Origin: Spirogloea muscicola | Lineage: Eukaryota; Streptophyta; Zygnematophyceae; Spirogloeales; Spirogloeaceae | DNA length: 15,407 bases | Assembly: GCA_009602725.1 (NCBI GenBank) | Contig: WELB01000046.1 | Coordinates: 447,728 to 463,134, forward strand | Direction of reading: 5' to 3' | Shown: positions 6,642 through 14,900 of the stretch, in pieces | Layout of the letters: each line of letters starts with the position of its first letter | How positions within the stretch are numbered: position 1 is the stretch's first letter | Notes under the pieces: model-generated | What the model saw: the letters and a program-made list of their open reading frames with translations, nothing else | Database searches by the model: none | Told to the model about the DNA's origin: nothing | Program-made: the position numbers and the translations under genes

Positions 6642-9536
6642 TCACTTCTTTGAGTGCCTTGCCAATCTACTGACGGCTTGCTCCTGCAAGCTTTCCTGCT
6701 TCAGCTCAACCCTCCGCATGCCTATGTTGATAGTCACCATGCAGTACAGAGCATGGGTGACGATCGGGGCCAACAGGTTGCCACACTGCAACCACAAAAT
6801 ATTCCATTTAACACCTCGAATGTGTGCAAATTAGGAGGAAAGTTGTCCCCATGTGGCCAACATCGACATTTGAAATGACAACATCCACAGCATGCAAGAA
6901 CCTGAACCACCAAAAGCTAACATGTAGCAACATAGGGCAAGCTAGGTGTATAATGCGTACCCGCAACCACTCAAAACCAAGGTAAAAGGACAGAAGGGAT
7001 TCCAGCAGGGGGCTGTATATCTTCTTCAATTGCTGACGCTCATGCCAAGCTGCAAATCACAATTCCATAATGTAAGGATGCAAATTGTGGATGGCCTATC
7101 TCTCACAGTCTAGCTGCTATGTGACAATCTACTGTTGTCAATACAACGTTTCTGTGGGTAGCCTCTTTGACAGCAAGTTCTACTACCAGCTATTACTTAA
7201 ATAGATGGACATTCTAGTTGCACTGTGCACTGTCTGGGAAGCAGAAACATACCTTCCAATTTGCGCTTCATCTCCCAGCGGTTATTGTTTTTGGCACTTA
7301 CAACATACTGCGGATCTGCCATTGCCAGCAATATCTTCTGTTAAGTTTCTTAGTCATCTGACGGCTGCAGGACTTGCAATTGAATTACTGCAGGTTATCA
7401 ATATGCTCAAAGAGCAGTAAAGTGAGCAAGATTGATAGTCTTGCAGTACCTTTAGGTGTGCAGAGGATGTAGAAGGTGGAACCAGTCACTGCAGCCGTCA
7501 AGACACATGCCATGACTTGAGCACACGGCGAGAACACTGGCACAACCCCCGTCTGCAAAAGCGCAAATGTGTCTCAGAGACTGCCAATATGACAATGACG
7601 TGCAGTCTCCAGAGCATCCAACATGAAAGCTGAACGCGAGTCATGTACTTCATTGTAGCGCAATCTCAGAAAGCAACAAGTTCCACTCACAGTCCTTCTG
7701 CACTTCATGTTCGATCCTATCTACACGTGCATATTCAGCTGCAAGACACAGCAATGCTCACCAGTGCTGCAATGCCGTAAGTGGTGGCACTTACGCCTCG
7801 TCCACTGAGCTGAAGAGCATGGGCTAACCCTCCCTGTAAAACAGATTAGATAGGATACTTAAATGTTAGTTCCCACTGTAAATCCTCTCTGCAAAGCAAC
7901 AAGGAGATGCTTAAACGCTCAGGAAGGTCTCAGCTGATTGCATCTGCATGTGACTACTTCATTGATTCAAAAGGCTGTGCAGTAATTTCCATTACTCTAG
8001 ACCTGACAGCCTGTGTCTGACTTGACTACTTCGCACCTGTACAGCTGAACGGAAGAAAAGCTCTTCAGCAATTGCTGCACTGATGCCAACAAGCGCAAAT
8101 TGCCAAGTCCTTAGACCAACAAAGAAGTCTAGGATCTCCTCATCCTCTGCATCTCTGATGGCTTTGGCAGGAAGCCAGCTTTCAACCACAGTATCCTGCA
8201 GATACATGCAGAAGAAAGTGCAACCAGTAAGCTGAAGATTCATTGCACAATAGCATTCAAGAGATTGCGGAATGTAGTAATCTAGACAGCAACTTCATGT
8301 AGCAATTTTCATAATCTGGGCACTTCATGTGGTTGTCAAGGATCAAACCACAAGTTTACCTGCTGCAGAGTAAGAGAGCCAATGATGGGGGGTAGCGAGC
8401 ACAGAATGCCCAGGAAGAAGTCGTCGGGACTGAAGCGAAAGCCTCCCCAGAAATCCACACCCGACAAGGAGCAGATTGCATAGCCCATCGTCGCCAAGCC
8501 CCCATACATTGCTGCAGCAGAAAGGAAGCACAACGCATCGCATGTCAGTTGGATTGCAGTGATGTAGGGAGAGTGACAAGGTTGCCTTAGCGTGCGTTTG
8601 TGCATTGCGTGACCTGGGATTGCCAAATTGCCGCTCTTTGCTACAGTACTTGCAATGCTTTAGATCCTCAGTAATGCTGCAGATTCCCTCACTTGCTTAT
8701 TGCTACGAGATAAGTGGAGAGGCTGGGTGTAGACAATGCTTGAAATTGGCAACAGGTGGCTTTAAGATGCAGGCACAGTTCAATGCTCACCAACACTGGT
8801 GGCAGCCCGCATGGCCATGCCTAAGTTGGCCTCGGAGCTGCCAGCCAAGTCCGGGTGCTGCAGGTGCTGCAAGTCATGAATGATATGCTCTCCTGGACCC
8901 TGCTTCATAGAAGCACAAAAGAGATGGTGAGAAACACAGACTAATGCTCCGGCTCAGCTGCAGTCCAATGCAACTACAAAATACAAGCCACACGAAGCCA
9001 ATGTCTGCCTTGGTTGAATGTGTGCAGGCAACTCAATATCTCCCCTGGAAATAATGGACAAAATTGACCATCCTGACTGTAACAGAAGGCTCAACAATAT
9101 CGTCGAAGTTTCTTGAATGCTCCAAAGACAGCCCTCCACAAGACGTCGGCCCGTCGCTTGCAGCCAGTTAATAAGTGATGCTTACCAGCGAGAAAGCCCC
9201 GAGCTGCTTTGGCCTGCGACCCTCCTCTGACCTCTGCGTCTTCACATCCTGGTCCCTACCGTCGCCATCCCGCAGCGAGCTGCTGGCCCGCCCTGGCTGC
9301 GCGTAACCGCGCCGGCCACGTTGGCCAAGGCCGCTGGAAGCATGCCTCGCCACGAACGTCGGGAGGACGTGACTGCCCTGAGCTACGAAGACCCCATAGT
9401 GGGAGCTGTAGCTGCAGCTGGCCGTGCTGAAGAGCCTGCTCGACAGGCCCGGAAGCCCTTCCACCTGCGCCGCTACGCTAATGTCCAGCGCCGCCGACGA
9501 GCTCGCCGCCATCGCCGCTCCCACTGTCCGCTCCAT
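6642..9536 (-). CDS. CPBP/CAAX-type intramembrane protease family protein, plant/algal clade, probably chloroplast
   Basis: Exons in transcript order: 9536-9186, 9076-8978, 8899-8791, 8511-8360, 8195-8037, 7833-7762, 7552-7450, 7315-7253, 7049-6961, 6785-6642; 446 residues. Start: ATG at 9536 directly follows an in-frame TAA; a second Met is codon 9. Seen: Ser/Ala-rich N-terminus resembling a plastid transit peptide; about five hydrophobic segments (near 185-205, 215-237, 265-283, 325-345, 403-420); glutamate motif EELFFR (281-286); GGLAH (291-295); KDPQYVV; HERQQLKKIYSPLLE; LAPIVTH (404-410). The last three blocks resemble a land-plant chloroplast CAAX-protease-like protein as I recall it, possibly the SCO4 (SNOWY COTYLEDON 4) group. 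Known of the family: membrane metal-dependent proteases with EExxxR plus later His motifs; substrates of plastid members are largely unknown. Odd: no FxxxH, see findings. Exon 2 (99 bases, donor gtagtt) is the least certain join. Confidence 0.85.
9186..9536 (-). other. First exon of the CPBP gene, candidate plastid transit peptide region
   Basis: 117 codons rich in Ser, Ala, Arg and Gly, with few acidic residues in the first 60 and hydroxylated runs such as ASSSAALD and FSTASCSYSS. That composition is typical of chloroplast transit peptides. The following Arg/Lys/Gln-rich stretch (about residues 70-112) looks like a disordered linker before the membrane part. Targeting is inferred from composition only. 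Confidence 0.5.
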
Positions 9537-9803
9537 TTAAGCCACTCCGCCGCCAAGCCTGCCTTCAGCCCTGCGCGGCCTAAAGCCAGGCCACTGATAT
9601 CGTCGCAACGAGAGGCCAGGCCACTTCGCGCAGAGCGTCGCGAGTCCTGGATCCTCGGCGAGGCCAGAGAGGAGCGCAATCCTGCCACAGGCGCCGCCGT
9701 CGTCGCCAAGAGCCGGCAGAGGCGCCCTGGGCCTAAGCCTCTAAGCCGCGGAAAATGCCGCCGCAGGATTCGCCGCAATTCCCGCTGCAGGTTCCGCCGC
9801 AAA

Positions 9804-9853
9804 CGCCGCCGCCGCCGCCGCCGACGCCGCCGCCGCCGCCTCCGCCGCCGCCG
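9804..9853 (+). repeat. (CCG)n-type triplet tract
   Basis: Interrupted CCG/GCC triplets with ACG and TCC breaks. Read in the direction of the CPBP gene it is GGC-type, 268-317 bases upstream of that ATG, so it could lie in the promoter or an untranslated first exon. Confidence 0.85.
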
Positions 9854-10198
9854 TCTGGTCACCTGGCCACTGGGGGGAGGGAACGGAGACAAGCCCCCCG
9901 CCACGTGGCTCCCTGCGCGCCGTCGGATCCCACGCAACCGGCCAGCGCCGATGATCCGCGCTGCCCGGGTCCTCGGATCGTGCCCGGCGCGCTCATTGGC
10001 CCGCCCGGATTTCGACCGGATGTCCTCTCCGGGGCGGCGCCCGGCCCCAGCCCGTAGGCCCCCCCCAGCCCCGGAGCTGACCCGCAGAGGACTCAAACTG
10101 CCCACCGTCAGGTGCGGCCCCGGACCGCCCGTCACCGTGGTCCCGTCACCGGCTCAGATAACCGGAATCTATCCGAAATCTAATTCATAGCTAGTTGG

Positions 10199-10215
10199 CT
10201 AACTGGCTCAGTTAG
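10199..10215 (+). promoter_or_regulatory. Perfect 7-bp inverted repeat with 3-base loop
   Basis: CTAACTG, GCT, CAGTTAG: the two arms are exact reverse complements. It sits 141 bases upstream of the basic-protein start codon and just ahead of the telo-box-like element. It could be a dimeric factor site; function is inferred from position only. Confidence 0.45.
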
Positions 10216-10227
10216 TCAAGTATTCCT

Positions 10228-10244
10228 AGGGTTCAGGGTTTAGG
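10228..10244 (+). promoter_or_regulatory. Telo-box-like element
   Basis: The sequence AGGGTTCAGGGTTTAGGG (start approximate) contains two TTTAGGG-type telomeric units, one with a substitution; a further CCCTAA-type motif lies at 10273-10279. In plants, telo-boxes (AAACCCTAA) are enriched upstream of ribosome-biogenesis and translation genes. It lies 112 bases upstream of the ATG of the small basic protein gene, which fits that type of target. Confidence 0.5.
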
Positions 10245-10282
10245 GCCTCGCCCGGCAACGTTAGGTCGCCTTACCCTAATCC

Positions 10283-10294
10283 ATGACCACTTGA
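10283..10294 (+). promoter_or_regulatory. Possible minimal uORF (Met-Thr-Thr-stop)
   Basis: ATG ACC ACT TGA, ending 61 bases before the main ATG at 10356. It matters only if transcription starts upstream of it. The TGA overlapping its ATG (10284-10286) is in frame with the main gene and shows that the main reading frame cannot extend further upstream in this exon. Confidence 0.4.
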
Positions 10295-10298
10295 GCCT

Positions 10299-10299
<1 letters not shown>

Positions 10300-10332
<33 letters not shown>

Positions 10333-10351
10333 AGGCGGCGGCGGCGGCGGC
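10300..10351 (+). repeat. (GGC)n triplet tract in the probable 5' leader
   Basis: About 17 GGC units with one GGA, ending four bases before the start codon. The base at 10353 is an N, so the exact tract length and the start-codon context are uncertain. GGC tracts immediately before the start would give a very structured leader. Confidence 0.85.
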
Positions 10352-10352
10352 T

Positions 10353-10353
10353 N
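10353..10353. other. Ambiguous base (N)
   Basis: The only undetermined base in the window. It lies three bases before the start codon and directly after the GGC tract, where read support is often poor. The length of the tract may be wrong too. Confidence 0.95.
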
Positions 10354-10355
10354 CC

Positions 10356-11131
10356 ATGGCGGCGAAGGGGCGGAAGAAGAAGCTGCGGCAGCAGCAGCGG
10401 CAGGGCCGCGGCCCGGCGGCCATGGACACGTCCCCCGACGGGCCCCCGCGCTCGCCCCAAGGTCCGTGCCCAGCGCCGACCGCTAACCCGAACCCGAAAT
10501 GTCAAAGCCCGAGTCAGGAGAAAAGGGGTTCGCACCCTTGACCTTGTCTTTCGAGTCCTAGCATGGAAGAGTCTTTGCAGTCGACGCTGGCAAGAACCCT
10601 GGACCCTGGAGCCCACGATTTGTTAGTATTATGCATATCACAGTGGCTGCCTTGTAGCAATGTAGATTTCGTTGTCGTTACCGAGCTGTGCTGCTCTTGC
10701 TTAACAGCCATGGACGTGAGTCAAGAGGCGGCCTCCAAAGCGGCGCACGGCGCCTCTGGCGGCTCCTCCATCCGGTAAGCTGCTTGCTGTAATCACTTTT
10801 ACACATCAACGCTCACGACTTGCCTGTCCTCTGCTGTCCTACATAACCCATGTGAACACTATGCGCAAACTCCGAAGTCTGGAATGCTGAACTTCATCCT
10901 TCAATTCCCAAGTCTGTGGACCTTAACAGGCGTTCAGTCAACCAGGCTCACTGTAGATGGGCGTGCCTGTGCAGCGAAAAGGCGCTGGGGCCGCAGAAGC
11001 GGAAGGTGGTGAAGTTGCGGAAGAAGAAGGCGACAGCCAAGGCGCTGGCCAATGGCGAGAAACGGGAGACGAGGGCCGCGAAGCAGCGCGCCAAGCTGGT
11101 GCGAGCATTGGCGGCCAAGCAGCTCTACTAG
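10356..11131 (+). CDS. Small, highly basic protein of unknown function (109 aa)
   Basis: Exons 10356-10461, 10708-10774 and 10975-11131 join in frame; the last 52 codons (incl. stop) end at TAG 11129. The start is the first in-frame ATG after an in-frame TGA at 10284 and sits in an NCCATGG context. Seen: a basic N-terminus (MAAKGRKKKLRQQQRQGRG), a short Pro/Ser/Asp-rich middle (24-57), and a strongly Lys/Arg/Ala-rich helical C-terminus (about 62-109) containing KRKVVKLRKKKATAKALANG and ending KLVRALAAKQLY. Both ends look like nuclear or nucleolar localisation signals. I do not recognise the family with confidence; the basic tail ending in Ala-Lys-x-Leu-Tyr reminds me of short uncharacterised plant proteins. 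Telo-box-like sequence upstream hints at a ribosome-related role, which is inference. No domain with a known activity is visible. Confidence 0.75.
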
Positions 11132-11960
11132 GCCTCCCCCGTCCTCAGGCAGCTCGGTGGTTGCCGTCTTCCAGCAGTGCCACAATAGGTTTCCTAGTCA
11201 TTGTACAGATTTAGTGGTGAGCCCTTCCACATTCTTTCGTATCTTTCCAAAGCATCTACTGCTGAATGTTCTCTCAAGCTCCATAGTGTAGCAGATAAGA
11301 TAAGGTATCAGGCAGACGATGCGGAGTAAGGGCTTTCAAGGCATGGTGCACTTGATCCCATTGATCGACAGTGTCAGCCACTGTGTACACGCCAGACCTC
11401 TGTGGTCTGCTAGCTCTCTAAAGTTTGGTCCTGAGTTGCCCACATTGATGTTCAGCGAGCCATTGTGGCATGGCATCACTTCACGGTCAGCATGGCCCAC
11501 GGGCTGTGCATGTACTGAACAGCAGATACTGTCCTTGGGGTCATGCAAGAATTCTGCAAAACATCATGGACATGTGCACCCACCACAGTACAGCATGCCC
11601 TGCCAGCTGCATCCACATATTTCTGTGCGGAGAGGTGCGGCAACAAGTTTAGGCTGCTTGCAACCAAATACTTTGACAATAGAGACTCCTGCTCCAAATG
11701 CACAGTCAATGCCAGGAAGACGTTGATGAGTCTTGAATGAGCGCATGGCAGACAGCATGCGGCAGGACGCAGTACCGAATGCAAAAAATGGAGGTTAGAG
11801 GGAGAATGAATTATTGAGCGACTCTAGAGTGGATGTGCGGAGCGCAGTGAGGACGCCGGGTGCAAGCGGCCATCTTTGGCGGCGCGGCCTTTAACGGCGG
11901 CGCGACAGAGATGGCGGCTTGTGCCACTGGCGTCGTTTCCGCCGCCGCCCTAGCCAATCA
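11132..11960. other. Convergent spacer between the basic-protein gene and the histidine kinase gene
   Basis: Holds the 3' ends of two convergent transcripts. No recognisable coding sequence: frames of 60-135 codons on both strands overlap each other and lack family motifs. No TGTAA was seen in the first about 200 bases after the basic-protein stop. The only structure noted is a GC-rich block at 11866-11918 with a small inverted and a small direct repeat. Confidence 0.65.
11866..11918. repeat. GC-rich block with short inverted and direct repeats
   Basis: GCGGCCATCT (11866-11875) and AGATGGCGGC (11909-11918) form a 9-of-10 inverted repeat. Between them GGCGGCGCG occurs twice (11878-11886 and 11896-11904). 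It lies 43-95 bases past the kinase stop codon, so it is probably in its 3' untranslated region. Confidence 0.55.
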
Positions 11961-14900
11961 TCAGGGCTTGCGGCCCTCTACACCATAGCGCGCCAGCAGC
12001 TGGACCAGCTTGTCACGCGACAGGGGCTGTGCCAAACACCGCATAAGATGCCATGATCGTCAGCCTTGTCAATCCCCATGCTGAAGGGGTCATAAGGGTT
12101 CCTTACAAATGTCCATAGTGCCAGGAAGGAGGCGGCAGCTGGAGCTCAGCATAGGGGGCCGGACAGCAGGCAGAGAAGACACGAAGGGGTGGGAGGGAGG
12201 TAGGTGCGTTTACTTTTTGTGATGCTGGCTCGTATTTTGCAATTAGAGGAATCAGTTAGGGTCTCAAGGTAGGTCCATTGCGGGCTAAGTCAGGGTCAGG
12301 TTAAGTGAGGAGTGCGAACCTTGGTTTGAAATTCGTCGACACCAGCCTCGAAGAAGAGGTCGCGATCCGACTGCAACGAGTTGCCCGTCAGCGCAATGAT
12401 TGGCGTTTTGACGCCAAGCAGCCGGATCTGGCGCGTCGCCTGCACTCGCAGCCAGCAGCAACCGAGGCTCGGGTGCCAGTCAGCATCTGTGCTCTGGGAG
12501 GGCGTTGGAATGCATGCCCAGGAGAAGAGCACTGCTATTCGAGCACTGAGCTCAGGCAGCGCAGCTCAGCTTCAAGCTCGCTCCTCCCAAAGTCGAGGTC
12601 AATGGCGTCATACACTTCGTCAGAATTCAAATTCCCTGCCCTACATGGCCATTCGTTCAGGATGTACACCTCTGCTATGACCATATTAGCAAGACCAAGA
12701 ATGCTACGGGGGACGTTCAGCAGGAAATTCATGGGTGACATGGCCGAGAGCGAGGCTGGCGGGCGGACCTCGTGGCCGTCCATGACGGGCATCTCCTTGT
12801 CCATGAGCACGAGGTCGTAGACGGCGCCGGAGCGGAAGAGCTCCACAGCCACTTCGCCGTTCTCCGCCTCGTCGCAGTGCAGGTTCAGCTTCTGCAGCAC
12901 CTTCCGTAGGATGATCTGCAGCCAACAGTTTTCAATGAATTTATCAGTATACCGTCATATGTTTCAATATCTAAAAGTTTCTAGCTGGCAGATTAGCGAA
13001 GAGGGTTAAGGATCACCTCTCTTACTTGTCCTCGCTAACGCCCTTTCCTCTATAACCGGAAGAATGACCGGCACGACAGGATGACAGTGGCAGAGGGCCC
13101 TCATGGCTCACTAGGGACTCACTCGATTGATCTCGGTGTCCTCGACGAGCAGCACACGTCGCTTGCTGCCACTGCCGCTGCCGCTGCCGTCAGTGCCGCC
13201 CTCGTAGCTCTTGTCTGCCCAGGCGCTGCTGAGGGACCGCTGGTATACGGTGCCGCCGGCTCTGGTGCTAGGCGCCATCGAGGAGCCTCGCAGAGCTGCC
13301 AGTGCCTCGAGCCGCGACTCCGGCGGCAGGCTGCTCGCACGCGCCAGTCCGCCGCCGCTGCCGCTGTTGCCACCGCCGTCCGGCCTCCCAAACGCCCGTG
13401 CCGTCAATAAGCGCCTGTCGGCGTTGACACCGACGGCAGGCGGCAGACGTGAGCGCGGCGACGGGTCGCCGGCGGCTAGGCCGACTGTCTGGAGCCGCCG
13501 CAGGCTGCCAGCGCAGCTGCGGCAGCGGCCGGCCCCTCCTCCCTCCTCCCCCCTGCCCACCGGCCCCCCTCCCTCCTCCCACGCCCCTCCAGCTCCTCCC
13601 TCCTCGACGCCGCGGTCGATGAGCGGCAGCGGCAGCGTGAAGTAGAAGGTGGAGCCGGCACCCGGCGCCGACGTCACGCCGATGGCGCCGCCGGCTGCCT
13701 CGACGAACTTCTTGGCCATGGAGAGGCCGAGCCCCGAGACGCCGGCCTTCTGCACCCAGCCGGAGCCCACGAGCGTGTACGGCTCGAACAGCCTGGCCTG
13801 GTCCGCCGGCCCGATGCCCACGCCGCTGTCCTGCACTGCCAGCGTCACACGCGCCACTGCACCCGCCGACCGCGCCAGCGGCGGGCCATCGAGCGAGAGG
13901 CGGAGGACCACGCGGCCATTCGCCGCTGTGAACTTCACAGCATTGCTCAGAAAGTTGCCTGCAGGGGTGAGGGGGGAGGAGAGGGAGCACAGAGAGAGAA
14001 AGAGAGGGAGGGCAGAGGAGGTGGGCTGTCAGCTTTGAAGGCGAGCCACTTGCGGACGTGCTACAGAAGAGGGAGGGGGAGGACAGACAAGGACGAACAT
14101 GGGGAGCAGGCCCCTCACCGAGCGTCTGGATGACGCGGTGCTTGTCGGCGACGACGAGGTGCGCCATCAGCAGCGCCTGGACGGGCGGCGCGATGTCGAG
14201 CTCGAACGTGATCGCCTTCTGGTCCAGCAGGTCCTCGAGGCCCGACGCGAGGAAGCGGACCACGGCCAGCAGGTCGAACACGTCCGCGTGCAGCTCCATG
14301 CGCCCGTCCTCCCATTGCCCTGCGCACCCGCCAGTGACATGTTACATAACGAAATGACATAACTGCATTGAGTTAGGTACATTTAAGCTGAGCTCAGGCT
14401 TGCTAACAGAAGGTTTAATGTGAGGATATTGCACATCAAATGCTGAAAGTGACTGCCGCACTCCTCCCAGCCCTCCTCCTACCTCCCTCCTTCAACCCTC
14501 TCTCCTGTCCCCCTACCCTTCCACCCCTCCCTGGCTCGGCTTCGCAGCAGGGTGGCGCCCGGCTCACCCATGTCGGTGACGTCGTCGAGGACAGACGTCA
14601 TGGTGTCGGCGCAGTCGAGCATCATCTGCACCAGGTCCATCTTCTCGATCGCCTCCTCCTCGGTCAGCGCGCCCGCGTCTCGCATGTGGCCTAGCCCCAG
14701 CACGATCGCGTTGAATGGCACTGCCGGTGGCGGAGGAGAGGGGCCACAGAGAGGATGGGAGTGAGCAGGAGGAAGGCTTGAGGGTTGGAAGGCAGCCGAG
14801 AGAGGGAGAAATAAGCAAGGAGGACGACCAAGACAATGCAAGAGAAAGCGGCAGGAAGGGCGGACAAGGGAGGAGGGAGGAGGAGGACAAAAGGGATATT

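Larger units (their letters stand above)
9537..10355. promoter_or_regulatory. Divergent promoter region between the CPBP gene (-) and the small basic protein gene (+)
   Basis: A very GC-rich 819-base interval between two ATGs on opposite strands. It must hold both transcription starts. Visible parts: (CCG)n at 9804-9853, a GC-rich block about 9850-10150, a short AT-richer block at 10155-10230 with a palindrome, telo-box-like repeats at 10228-10244, a four-codon uORF and (GGC)n at 10300-10351. No TATA box is evident. Long + strand frames here (for example a proline run encoded by the CCG tract) are low-complexity and not called as genes. Confidence 0.6.

Noticed and set aside
9755-10057. 100-codon proline-rich frame in the divergent promoter
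   Set aside because: The polyproline is the translated CCG microsatellite; the remainder has no recognisable domain.
9321-10190. 289-codon plus-strand open frame, very Arg/Pro-rich
   Set aside because: It overlaps CPBP exon 1 in antisense and then runs through the GC-rich promoter and CCG tract; GC-rich DNA rarely has stops. No motif is seen.
10515-10545. tRNA-like B box (GGTTCGCACCC) in intron 1 of the basic-protein gene
   Set aside because: No A box or cloverleaf could be drawn around it.
13268-14299. 343-codon minus-strand frame overlapping the kinase
   Set aside because: Only its first about 60 codons are the real kinase exon (14319-14119). After the donor it runs through an intron and then the wrong frame of the next exon.
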